Made by a program: the position numbers and the translations under genes
Notes under the pieces: generated by a model
What the model was told of the DNA's origin: nothing
Databases searched by the model: none
The model's input: only the letters and a program-made list of their open reading frames with translations
Part shown: positions 50,944 to 61,289 of the stretch, one piece after another
How positions within the stretch are numbered: position 1 is the first letter of the stretch
Layout of the letters: the number at the start of each line of letters is the position of its first letter
Assembly: GCA_023426145.1 (NCBI GenBank)
Contig: JAFABG010000031.1
Coordinates: forward strand, 1-64,000
DNA length: 64,000 nt
Source of the DNA: Bacteroidota bacterium
GTDB lineage: Bacteria > Bacteroidota > Bacteroidia > Bacteroidales > Bacteroidaceae
Direction: 5' to 3'

Positions 50944-51819
50944 TTAATCGCTAATCTTTCCAATTTTTTCACCGTTGGCGGCTTTTTTGCGTAGTGCTCG
51001 GGGAGTATCTCCGAAAGAGTCTTTGCAGAAATGTGCAAGATGGGATAGTGAGTCGAAGCCGTATCGGTTACAAATCTCTGTGATTCGCATTTTTGAGTGT
51101 TGGAGATCTTCAAGAATGCCTTCACGCTTCTTTTCAAGAATCCATTCGTAGACCGGCATCCCATATAAATTTTTAAAAAGACGGCGAAAAGTGGTCGTGC
51201 TATAGCCTCCCAGGCTGGCAAAGTCTTCAACGTTTTTTACCTTGTTGTAGTTTTGCATCACGAAGTAATGGAAGCTTTCCGTATAGGTGCTAATGGGATA
51301 GAAGAAAGCGCTTAATTGGGGAAGGGGATAGTAGTTAGTGATGAGATAGACCATCTCCGTGCATTTAAGCTGAGTAAATTGGGTACAAGGTGTACCGGGC
51401 TCATCTAAATAGTCGGCTATATTGGTGATGAAATTGAATAATTTCCCATTCATAACCATTGGAGTGTAGGCTAAGGGAGCTTCTGCTTGCTCAATAATTT
51501 CGCGATATCGATCTTCGCAAAGCAGGGGTAGTTCATTGAATGAGAAGAGAATATATTCAGTGTCGGAAAGTGCCAATGCTTCATATTTTGAGCCGATAGC
51601 TTGCAGGATGAACTGTTTTTCGTGTAGCGTTGTTCCGGGATATTCATCGCTATTGATTAGCATTTCACCTTTTACCATAAAGAGCATAAGATTTTGCGTA
51701 CACTTATCCTTCGGAACATGCTGGCCTCTCAGCAGTTTTCTGTGAATAAGCATACTATCGCCTGCTTTAGGACATCCTAAGCAGTTTGTATGTACATTGC
51801 ATGAAGCTTCTTTAGGCAT
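50944..51819 (-). CDS. AraC-family regulator with N-terminal cysteine cluster
   Basis: This 291-residue protein has a C-terminal double helix-turn-helix (about 185-285; YSTTTFRRLFKNLYGMPVYE; ITEICNRYGFDSLSHLAHFC) and an N-terminal cupin-like sensor domain. It is unusual in opening with Cys7, Cys13, Cys16 and Cys40 (SCNVHTNCLGCPKAGD), a pattern suited to metal or iron-sulfur binding or thiol sensing. It lies just upstream of the frd promoter on the same strand, so a link to redox or electron-acceptor control is attractive but unproven. Its own -7 element is at 51851. Confidence 0.85.
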   Translation of the reverse strand: MPKEASCNVHTNCLGCPKAGDSMLIHRKLLRGQHVPKDKCTQNLMLFMVKGEMLINSDEYPGTTLHEKQFILQAIGSKYEALALSDTEYILFSFNELPLLCEDRYREIIEQAEAPLAYTPMVMNGKLFNFITNIADYLDEPGTPCTQFTQLKCTEMVYLITNYYPLPQLSAFFYPISTYTESFHYFVMQNYNKVKNVEDFASLGGYSTTTFRRLFKNLYGMPVYEWILEKKREGILEDLQHSKMRITEICNRYGFDSLSHLAHFCKDSFGDTPRALRKKAANGEKIGKISD

Positions 51820-51850
51820 AGGTATTATCCGCTGCTTAATTGTTGAGGGG

Positions 51851-51858
51851 CAAAGATA
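51851..51858 (-). promoter_or_regulatory. -7 promoter element of the cysteine-rich AraC gene
   Basis: The minus strand reads TATCTTTG (TAnnTTTG) 31 bases upstream of the start codon. Confidence 0.5.
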
Positions 51859-51875
51859 GTCGTTTTTTGCTAAAA

Positions 51876-52505
51876 TCAGATTCTTTCATCTGATAAAATG
51901 TACCATCCCGGCATCGGAACGTAAACAGGGTGATAAGGCGTATTGATGTTTTTCAACTTTTTTTCTTCTTTTAGGCGTTTGATGTGTCGAGCTGCAGTGG
52001 TCATCGTTAGTTTACCTAGTCGTTGAAAGTCCGATCGGGTTAAGATGGGATTATTCCTAAAATACTCCGTCAACAGTTCGTCTATTTCCTCATTAGTGTG
52101 CGGAGTGGAATGAAGTTTGATTTTACTCCGTTCAACTTTCACCACACTCATCGAATTCTTTAGCTTCTTATCCGCTGTGAAGCCAATATTAGCTTTCATT
52201 TTGATCTGGTTGGCTTTCAGCTTTGGTGAGGTGATGGGCTCCAAAGTATTCAGTTTCACTTGAAAATAGCCGATGCCTTCGAGGTGAACACGTTCGCCCT
52301 CCCTAAGGCGAGCGCCCATAAAGTGACTTAGTGATTCGAGCACAGCTTTCACGTCACCCTCCGTTAATGAGGTAGCCAGTTGTATTTCTCGGGCAAGGGC
52401 GTCGGTGCCGATATGTTGAAAATTGACCACACGAGCGTGGAAAAGGGGTTTATCTTCTTTGTCTTTTGGAGAAGGAGAGGGGTAAAGTTCAAATTGTATT
52501 GCCAT
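51876..52505 (-). CDS. HU-family DNA-binding protein with C-terminal winged-helix-like extension
   Basis: This 209-residue protein has a HU/IHF-like domain at about 1-125 (TSLTEGDVKAVLESLSHFMG; RLREGERVHLEGIGYFQVKL). The C-terminal extension, about 135-209, appears helix-turn-helix-like (LTEYFRNNPILTRSDFQRLG; TAARHIKRLKEEKKLKNI). Plain HU is about 90 residues, so the tail is an addition seen in a Bacteroidetes HU-like group. It may bind specific DNA rather than act only as a nucleoid protein. About 100 bases upstream are four 22-bp tandem repeats. Confidence 0.85.
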   Translation of the reverse strand: MAIQFELYPSPSPKDKEDKPLFHARVVNFQHIGTDALAREIQLATSLTEGDVKAVLESLSHFMGARLREGERVHLEGIGYFQVKLNTLEPITSPKLKANQIKMKANIGFTADKKLKNSMSVVKVERSKIKLHSTPHTNEEIDELLTEYFRNNPILTRSDFQRLGKLTMTTAARHIKRLKEEKKLKNINTPYHPVYVPMPGWYILSDERI

Positions 52506-52607
52506 ATTCTTTTTGTTATCTAGTGTTCGTCTATATCTTATAGTACTTGCTTTTATTGCTTATGAAGCTAGTATGGATGGATAGCAATGCCTGTAAAGTT
52601 ACTTATC

Positions 52608-52695
52608 CACAGCCGTGGCAAGACTTTATCACGGCCGTAAAAAGAATTGTTCATGGCAGTGAGGAGAACTCTTCACGGCCATGAACACTCTTTTA
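52608..52695. repeat. Four tandem copies of a 22-bp repeat with palindromic core
   Basis: Units start at 52608, 52630, 52652 and 52674, exactly 22 bases apart. The consensus begins CACGGCCGTGAAAAGAACT, and C1, A2, G5, C6, T9, A14 and T19 are the same in all four. The first ten bases, CACGGCCGTG, are themselves a palindrome. The block lies between the HU-like gene start and the end of the GH3 gene in an otherwise empty 293-base gap. The 22-base period places each core on the same face of the helix. Confidence 0.75.
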
Positions 52696-52798
52696 TACTA
52701 CAAGCAAAGATAAACTATTATAAGGAGATAACCAACTCTTGATGAATACTTAATGAATATTCCCTCTATAGGTTATTATTTAGGGCTTATGCAGGTGT

Positions 52799-55144
52799 TT
52801 ATCGGTTAGGAGTATCCCAAATTTTCGTTTCGTTGCAGCTAATGTCAATCCATTGGTTACCACAATTCATCTTGAAATCGCCTTTTTCCAATCTCCATTT
52901 TCCATCGTAGCCCACAAAGGCGAGGTCACTTCCTTTAATTTTCATCACTACAGTTTGAGTCTCACCGGGTTTTAAAGAGATTTTCTCGAAATTACGTAGC
53001 CGGATATTGTCAGGAGTACTGCTTGCCACCATATCCTTAGAGAATAGTAGCACGCTTTCTTTTCCTGCCACTTTTCCTGTATTGGTCACCTCCACAGAGA
53101 AGATCAGTTCGTCTTCTGCATTGAACGTTGTTTTGTCTACTTTGAGGTTACTGTAGGCATAAGTGGTATAGCTTAGTCCAAATCCGAAAGGCCATTGGAA
53201 AGCCATAACTGAGTCATAGTTGTAGTTACCCGCCATTTCGCCAATGTTTTCGCACGGCTTATAGTCGTAGTTGCTTAGCCCATTAATGAATCGAGGATAA
53301 GTGAAAGGCATTTTCCCACTAAAGTTTGCGTCTCCGGCCAGTAGATTGGCTAGTGCATCTCCACCGTAATTGCTGGGCAACATGATGTTGACTACAGCTT
53401 TAGTCAGAGGCTCAATGTCGTTGATGATGCGTGGTCGTCCTTGATTAAGAATCAAAACGATGGGTTTTCCGGTAGTGGCCAGAGATTTAACCAAGTTACG
53501 TTGGTTCTCTGATAGAGTGAGATCTGTCAGATTTCCAGGTGTTTCGCAATAAGAGTTTTCACCAATACAAGCCACGATCAAATCGGCTTGCGCTGCGGCT
53601 GCCATTGGTTTTTCTATTTCCGGCTTATTCTCTTCCCACCAGTTGTTGCCTTTATAAGGAGCATAAGTCACTCCGGGTTCGTAGATGATGTTCTCTTTGC
53701 CGAATTTCTCGCAAAGCGCTTCGTAGATGGTGTTGTAGGCTTGAGTGTATTCATCGGCCAAATGCCCTTGCCAACTATATGACCATCCCCCATTCAGGCA
53801 TCGCATGGAGTTAGCGTTCGGCCCGGTGAGCAGAATCTTCTTTCCTTTTGCGATGGGCAACACGTTGGCTTCGTTCTTTAATAGAATTTCAGATTCTTCG
53901 GCAGCTTGCAAGGCAGTGGCAGCAAACTCTTTTGAGCCGAATTTAGTATACTTCTTTATGTCCCAGTAAGGATGCTCAAAAAGTCCCAAACGATATTTCA
54001 GGCGCAACACGCGGGCAACAGCATCGTCAATGCGTTGCATAGGCACTTCGCCCTCTTCTACCAATTCTTTTAAGTCATCGCAAAAGCTCACTTCATAGGG
54101 AACCATCGACATGTCGATGCCCGCATTAATGGCTATTTTAATTGCTTCTTTTTTCGTAGCGGCAATGTGGTCACGCGTGCAGAGGTTGTTGATGTCTGCC
54201 CAGTCGGTAACAATGAGTCCGTCCCAGTTTAAATCGTCTTTCATCCACTCCGTGAGTAATTCATGGTTGGCATGGAAAGGTAATCCGTTGTCCATGGCAG
54301 AATTCACCATGATGCTTAAGGCACCTTGACGAACAGCAGCTAGAAAAGGAGCAAAGTGCTTCTCACGCAAATCGCTTCGCGATATAGAAGAAGGTGTACG
54401 GTCCTTTCCCGAAACCGGTACGCCATAGCCCATATAATGTTTCATGCAAGCAGCTAGATGATACTCTCCAATATGGTTGGGGTCTTCTCCTTGAAATCCT
54501 TTCACTACGGCTACTCCCATTTCGGCATTTACGTAGCAGTCTTCTCCATAGTTTTCCCACATACGAGACCAGCGGGGATCGCGACCTAAGTCCACAACCG
54601 GTGCGAAATTCCAAGGGATGCAACCGGCTTTAGTTTCGTATGCACTGATTCGAGCAGTCTGTTCGGCCAGGTCGCGATTGAACGTAGCCCCCATATTGAT
54701 GCCTTGCGGGAACATGGTGCCGTCTAATGTATAAGTGGTTCCGTGAATTTGATCGACTCCGTAAATACAAGGAATGCCGATTTCTTTCATCGATTTGTCT
54801 TGAATCTGTTTGATGGCTTCTGCCCATTTCTCTTTTTTCTGAGCTACGCCCAGCGGAACATTCAACAAGGAGCCCACTTTATATTTGCCAATCACAGTAT
54901 CTAACATAGCCTCGCTCAAGCTAAACCCATGTTCGCGGCTAGCTTGAAGATCGGAAACCACATCAATCGTAATTTGGCACATCTGACCTACCTTTTGTTC
55001 GAGGGTCATCTTCTGGAGCAAACGTTGTATGTTGGCCTCAATCGTAGGATCGGAAGGAATGGCGGGTGCGGGAGCTTGTGCATTGGTGTTCAAGCAGCTT
55101 CCCAAGAGCATAGCTGCCAATAGCAGTCTTTGGATGTTTTTCAT
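52799..55144 (-). CDS. GH3 beta-glucosidase/beta-xylosidase, exported
   Basis: This 781-residue protein has a signal peptide; a Cys at 17 in LLGSC suggests a lipoprotein. The GH3 (alpha/beta)8 barrel has the nucleophile in LIVTDWADI (Asp314) and KHYMGYG upstream. The alpha/beta sandwich domain (about 420-640) contains [14 protein letters not shown] and [20 protein letters not shown], and a C-terminal fibronectin-III-like domain (about 690-770) follows. It removes terminal beta-linked glucose (or xylose) from oligosaccharides. Divergent from GH43 and near a HTCS and GH31, it fits a xyloglucan locus, where a GH3 trims cello-oligomers. Its -7 element is at 55181. Confidence 0.93.
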   Translation of the reverse strand: MKNIQRLLLAAMLLGSCLNTNAQAPAPAIPSDPTIEANIQRLLQKMTLEQKVGQMCQITIDVVSDLQASREHGFSLSEAMLDTVIGKYKVGSLLNVPLGVAQKKEKWAEAIKQIQDKSMKEIGIPCIYGVDQIHGTTYTLDGTMFPQGINMGATFNRDLAEQTARISAYETKAGCIPWNFAPVVDLGRDPRWSRMWENYGEDCYVNAEMGVAVVKGFQGEDPNHIGEYHLAACMKHYMGYGVPVSGKDRTPSSISRSDLREKHFAPFLAAVRQGALSIMVNSAMDNGLPFHANHELLTEWMKDDLNWDGLIVTDWADINNLCTRDHIAATKKEAIKIAINAGIDMSMVPYEVSFCDDLKELVEEGEVPMQRIDDAVARVLRLKYRLGLFEHPYWDIKKYTKFGSKEFAATALQAAEESEILLKNEANVLPIAKGKKILLTGPNANSMRCLNGGWSYSWQGHLADEYTQAYNTIYEALCEKFGKENIIYEPGVTYAPYKGNNWWEENKPEIEKPMAAAAQADLIVACIGENSYCETPGNLTDLTLSENQRNLVKSLATTGKPIVLILNQGRPRIINDIEPLTKAVVNIMLPSNYGGDALANLLAGDANFSGKMPFTYPRFINGLSNYDYKPCENIGEMAGNYNYDSVMAFQWPFGFGLSYTTYAYSNLKVDKTTFNAEDELIFSVEVTNTGKVAGKESVLLFSKDMVASSTPDNIRLRNFEKISLKPGETQTVVMKIKGSDLAFVGYDGKWRLEKGDFKMNCGNQWIDISCNETKIWDTPNR

Positions 55145-55180
55145 GAATTGCGGTTTTTAATGAAGATTTAAATTAATACA

Positions 55181-55188
55181 CAAAAGTA
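55181..55188 (-). promoter_or_regulatory. -7 promoter element of the GH3 gene
   Basis: The minus strand reads TACTTTTG (TAnnTTTG) 36 bases upstream of the GH3 start. The divergent GH43 gene has the same octamer. Confidence 0.5.
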
Positions 55189-55329
55189 GAAATATTTCTG
55201 CTCGTACCCAAGGATGAAATAAGATTGAAAACAAATGATACGCTATTGGGAAACATTCTGTACGTAGGTTATAAACATTTAATGTCCTGTGAGTAAACGA
55301 AATAAACCTAAATGATGGAAAAAAAGACA

Positions 55330-55337
55330 TACTTTTG
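55330..55337 (+). promoter_or_regulatory. -7 promoter element of the GH43 gene
   Basis: TACTTTTG (TAnnTTTG) lies 34 bases before ATG 55372. It is identical to the GH3 element in the same divergent gap. Confidence 0.5.
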
Positions 55338-55371
55338 TATATTCCAAAGATTGCTGTGATATAATCCTTAA

Positions 55372-56952
<1,581 letters not shown>

Positions 56953-57002
56953 TTAGGATTGATGATAGATGTTTTCAGGTGATCTGTAGTACTATGTAGA
57001 TG

Positions 57003-57052
57003 AGAGTGTTATGATCTTTGTAAATCTGGTCATAGCACTCTTTCTTTTTTTT
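57003..57052 (+). terminator. Intrinsic terminator between GH43 and the hybrid two-component gene
   Basis: AGAGTGTTATGA (57003-57014) pairs with TCATAGCACTCT (57030-57041, one G-T pair) and is followed by TTCTTTTTTTT. It overlaps the first possible start of the next frame (57011), which argues that the true start is ATG 57101. Confidence 0.85.
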
Positions 57053-57100
57053 GGATGTTTCAAAATATTTTATTTCCTTTGTAGAAATCTGAAAAACATC

Positions 57101-60100
57101 ATGAGAAAAGCCTTATTCTTCATTCTGCTTTGCTTCAATTTTTTGGCTATTTATGCCCAATCTTATATGTTTAAACACCTTGAGGTGTCCGACGGACTAT
57201 CGAACAATTCTGTCAATACTATTTTTAAAGATCGAGATGGATTTATGTGGTTTGGCACCACTACCGGACTGAACCGTTATGATGGATACACTTTTAAAAC
57301 CTATCATCATGCCGATAACGTACCGACTTCATTGCCTGATAATTATATTACCAATATTGCGGAAATGGCTGATGGGCGTTTTTGGATAAAAACCGGAAAG
57401 GGTTATGTGTTATTTGATAGGAGGCAAGATCGTTTTGTCACTGATGTGAGTTCATTTATGAATCAACTAGGAGCTAAGGGAACTCCCGAAGAGGTTTTTG
57501 CAGATAGGAAGGGGAATACTTGGATGAGTGTGCCGGGAGAGGGTTGCTATGGTTACAAAACAGATGGAAAAAGTGTCTTTGTTCCTTATGTAGGCCTTTC
57601 CTTACCCAAATTTGGGGTCACTGATATGGCGGAATGTAGTGATGGCATCTTGCTTATTTATAATACAGGACTGCTGGTCTGTTTAGATCCTGCCACATCA
57701 TCGGTGAAATGGATCCATGATGAGATTAAAAAGAAGAATCATGAGGGGAAGACAGTCGAATTTTCTCTCTTTGTAGATCGGGAAGACTGTATATGGGCTT
57801 TTAGTCCGCTAGGAATTTGGGCGTATGATTGCCGAGCAAAAAGCTGGCGATCAGACTTGGTTTCCAATTGGGCGCATCGTACGGATGTGATTATTCATGC
57901 CGTGGCGCAAGATGTTGAAGGCCGAATCTGGGTGGGGAAAGATTATGATGGCATCGAAGTGTTCGATAAAGAAACGGGAAAGGTGACTTCTCTTGTGGCC
58001 AATGATAGTAACCAGAGAGGACTGTCGCACAACACGATTTATGATTTATATGCCGACAGGAATGGTATCATGTGGGTGGGGACTTATAAAAAAGGAGTCT
58101 CATACTATAGCGAAAGCATCTTTAAATTTAAAATGTATGAGCTAGGAGATATCACTTGCATAGAACAAGCCAGTGATAATAAGTTGTGGCTGGGAACAAA
58201 TGATCATGGAATACTGATATGGAATCTTTCTACAGGCAAAGCAGAGGCTTTCAGAAATGAGCATGAATCGCAGACGCCTGATCCGGTAGTTTCGATGTTG
58301 AAGGCAAAAAATGGCACATTGTGGGTCGGTACTTTTAATGGGGGGTTGTATCGGGCGGAGGCTAATCATATACGTCACTATAAAGAAGGGAATGGAGAAG
58401 GTTTAGTGAATAACAATGTTTGGTCGTTGGCAGAAGATTCTTCGGGAAAGATATGGGTTGCTTCTTTGGGAGGTGGATTGCAATGTCTGGACCCTTCATC
58501 GGATAGATTTGAGAATTTTACAACTGAAAATTCGGGATTGCCCGAAAATAATGTCACTTCGTTGTGCTTGGGCGACGGGAACAGCTTAATTCTAGGTACG
58601 TCTAATCAGGGCATAGCATTGATGGATTTGCGTAAACGACAAATAGAACGCATCTCTGGTGAAGAAGAGGGGCGGAAATTGTCGAATAATGCTGTGAATC
58701 AGGTGTATAAAGATAGCCGAGGTTTTATATGGGTGGCAACGCGTGAGGGCTTAAATGTTTATGATTCCAAGCAACACCGCTTCCTCGATCTATCAGGTAT
58801 TGCTGAAGCTAAGGGAAATTTTATTGCTGCCATAACTGAAGATCAAGAACGAAACGTGTGGGTATCCACTTCAAGAAAGGTGATCTGTGTCACGGTTTCT
58901 TCTGATGGCAAGGGTGATTATATCTTTAATTCCAGAGCCTATGATGGTGAAGATGGCCTACAAACCTGCGATTTTAACCAGCGTTCTATAAAGACGCTGA
59001 CCAATGGTTCAGTCGTTATTGGCGGATTGTACGGAGTGAATATCTTTACGCCGAATAATATTCGGTATAATAAAATGTTGCCCGAAGTGATGTTTACTAA
59101 TCTCTCCTTATTTGACGAGAATGTGAAGGTGGGGCAGCCTTACGGAGGCCGGGTTTTAATCAACAAAGATCTGAATAGTGTAGGCGACATCACATTTGAC
59201 TATAAACAGAATCTTTTCACGCTATCTTTTGCATCGAATAACTATAATTTGCCCGAAAAGACACAGTATATGTACAAGTTGGAGGGCTTTAGTCTTGACT
59301 GGCTGACCTTACCTTTGGGAGTGCATAGCGTGACTTTTACCAATCTGGCACCGGGAAAATATGTGCTGAAAGTGAAGGCCATTAATAGTGACGGCTACAT
59401 GGGAGTGAAAGAATCGACCTTGGGGATTCGGGTTAATCCTCCTTTCTGGATGTCTTGGTGGGCCTATTTGGCTTATATCATTGGTATCGGATTATTACTG
59501 CTTTTGGCTCGCTACAGAGTGCTGAAACGGGAGCGTGAGAGATTCCATCTTCAACAGGTGGAGAACGAAGTGGCGAAAAACGAAGAGGTCAATAATATGA
59601 AGTTTCGCTTTTTCACAAATGTGAGCCATGAGTTGCGAACTCCTCTCACCTTGATCATTTCTCCTTTAGAAGGCATGTTGAAGGAGACAAAAGATGAAAT
59701 GCAGCGTACGCGCCTGCAACTGATGTATAGAAATGCACAACGTTTGTTGTACCTCGTCAATCAATTACTCGATTTTCGTAAGGGTGAGATGAGTACTCAT
59801 CAACTGTCGCTATCTGAAGGAGACATCGTATCCTATGTGCGAAGTGTCTGCAATTCTTTCTTGCTGATGGCCGATAAGAAGCATATTCAGTTCTCATTCT
59901 TTTCAGGGCTAGATGCTTTTTCAATGGCGTTTGATGCGGATAAGGTGGGCAAAATTGTGATGAACTTACTTTCCAATGCGTTTAAGTTTACCCCTGATGG
60001 AGGGCGTGTGACGGTTATGCTGGAATATGTGAAAGCGGCTCCGGATATGGTGGAGATTAAAATAGCCGATACTGGCGTGGGCATTGATGATAAGGATAAG

Positions 60101-61138
60101 GAGCATATCTTTGAACGTTTCTATCAGGCAGAGCATAAAGGGGCCGAAGAATCTACTGGAAATGGGATCGGATTGAGCTTAGTGCGCGACTTTGTTGCCT
60201 TGCATGAGGGAGAAGTGAAGGTGTTTGATAATATAGGACCGGGTTCTGTTTTCGTTATTCAATTGCCGGTAAGGCATATTGATGTGCAGGCACATGCGTT
60301 GGATACTGAACCGAAAGAGGAAAGCGTCGATGATGAAAAAATGCAGGAAGAATCATCCGCGAACGAAGGAGTGAAGAAGGATTGGCCGTTGCTATTGGTG
60401 GTTGACGATAACGATGATTTCCGTATCTTCATGCGCTACAGTCTTGAACTGCAATATCGAGTGAAACTAGCAGTAGATGGACAAGAGGCATGGGATATGA
60501 TTCAAGAGGAAATACCCGATTTGGTGATCAGCGATGTGATGATGCCTCGAATGGATGGCAATGAATTATGCCGTTTGATTAAGCAAGATAAACGTACCGC
60601 TCATATTCCTGTGATCCTTTTAACGGCTCGGCAAAACACCGAATCGAAATTGGAAGGCTTGCAAACTGGAGCGGATGATTATGTGACGAAACCGTTTAAT
60701 GTGGATGTGCTGGTGTTGCGTATCCGCAAATTAATTGAGTTGAGTCGCTTCCATCGGAGCAACTCTGGTATGATTGATCCTGCTCCGAGTGATATTGTGA
60801 TTACTTCATTAGATGAGAAATTAATAGAGAAGGCTATTAAATATGTGGAGCAAAACATTTCGCGTACTGAATTATCGGTCGAGGAGTTAAGCCGGGAATT
60901 AGGGATGAGCCGCGTTCATCTGTATAAACGGTTGCTGCAAATAACTGGTAAGACTCCGATTGAATTTATTCGAGTGATTCGCCTCAAACGTGCGGCTCAA
61001 CTTTTGCGTGAAAGTCAGTTACACGTGTCTGAAGTGGCCTTTGAGGTTGGCTTTAATAATCCAAAATATTTCAGCCGTTATTTTAAGGATGAATTTGGTG
61101 TTTTGCCCTCTGTATATCAGGAAAAAGAGGGTAAATAA
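57101..61138 (+). CDS. Hybrid two-component system sensor/regulator (HTCS)
   Basis: Counted from ATG 57101 the protein has 1345 residues. A signal peptide (about 1-20, ending IYAQ) precedes two periplasmic beta-propellers of Reg_prop repeats (from DGFMWFGTTTGLNRYDGY on) and a Y_Y_Y domain (YKLEGFSLDWLTLP). One membrane helix lies at about 783-805. The kinase has FFTNVSHELRTPLT (His843), and a HATPase with DTGVGI and GNGIGLSLV follows. The receiver domain has VISDVMMPRMDG (Asp1145), and the C-terminus is an AraC-type DNA-binding domain. It senses a specific oligosaccharide in the periplasm and activates the adjacent utilisation genes. The ligand is probably a xyloglucan fragment, inferred from neighbours. 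Confidence 0.95.
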   Translation: MRKALFFILLCFNFLAIYAQSYMFKHLEVSDGLSNNSVNTIFKDRDGFMWFGTTTGLNRYDGYTFKTYHHADNVPTSLPDNYITNIAEMADGRFWIKTGKGYVLFDRRQDRFVTDVSSFMNQLGAKGTPEEVFADRKGNTWMSVPGEGCYGYKTDGKSVFVPYVGLSLPKFGVTDMAECSDGILLIYNTGLLVCLDPATSSVKWIHDEIKKKNHEGKTVEFSLFVDREDCIWAFSPLGIWAYDCRAKSWRSDLVSNWAHRTDVIIHAVAQDVEGRIWVGKDYDGIEVFDKETGKVTSLVANDSNQRGLSHNTIYDLYADRNGIMWVGTYKKGVSYYSESIFKFKMYELGDITCIEQASDNKLWLGTNDHGILIWNLSTGKAEAFRNEHESQTPDPVVSMLKAKNGTLWVGTFNGGLYRAEANHIRHYKEGNGEGLVNNNVWSLAEDSSGKIWVASLGGGLQCLDPSSDRFENFTTENSGLPENNVTSLCLGDGNSLILGTSNQGIALMDLRKRQIERISGEEEGRKLSNNAVNQVYKDSRGFIWVATREGLNVYDSKQHRFLDLSGIAEAKGNFIAAITEDQERNVWVSTSRKVICVTVSSDGKGDYIFNSRAYDGEDGLQTCDFNQRSIKTLTNGSVVIGGLYGVNIFTPNNIRYNKMLPEVMFTNLSLFDENVKVGQPYGGRVLINKDLNSVGDITFDYKQNLFTLSFASNNYNLPEKTQYMYKLEGFSLDWLTLPLGVHSVTFTNLAPGKYVLKVKAINSDGYMGVKESTLGIRVNPPFWMSWWAYLAYIIGIGLLLLLARYRVLKRERERFHLQQVENEVAKNEEVNNMKFRFFTNVSHELRTPLTLIISPLEGMLKETKDEMQRTRLQLMYRNAQRLLYLVNQLLDFRKGEMSTHQLSLSEGDIVSYVRSVCNSFLLMADKKHIQFSFFSGLDAFSMAFDADKVGKIVMNLLSNAFKFTPDGGRVTVMLEYVKAAPDMVEIKIADTGVGIDDKDKEHIFERFYQAEHKGAEESTGNGIGLSLVRDFVALHEGEVKVFDNIGPGSVFVIQLPVRHIDVQAHALDTEPKEESVDDEKMQEESSANEGVKKDWPLLLVVDDNDDFRIFMRYSLELQYRVKLAVDGQEAWDMIQEEIPDLVISDVMMPRMDGNELCRLIKQDKRTAHIPVILLTARQNTESKLEGLQTGADDYVTKPFNVDVLVLRIRKLIELSRFHRSNSGMIDPAPSDIVITSLDEKLIEKAIKYVEQNISRTELSVEELSRELGMSRVHLYKRLLQITGKTPIEFIRVIRLKRAAQLLRESQLHVSEVAFEVGFNNPKYFSRYFKDEFGVLPSVYQEKEGK

Positions 61139-61234
61139 CAAATTGTACCTCTGATAAAAACATATCGACTCGTTTCTGCTTAAATCTTTCCCCTCTACAA
61201 AACATTAGAAAAGAGGCTTTTGATTTATAGTCCT

Positions 61235-61242
61235 TATTTTTG
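61235..61242 (+). promoter_or_regulatory. -7 promoter element of the GH31 gene
   Basis: TATTTTTG matches TAnnTTTG about 48 bases before the GH31 start. Confidence 0.4.
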
Positions 61243-61289
61243 CGATAATAAGAACTATATAATCGTTGAATTTTAATAGATGTGTGATT

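Noticed and set aside
52608..52695. CRISPR array
   Set aside because: The repeats abut with a 22-bp period and diverge from each other; there are no unique spacers and no cas genes.
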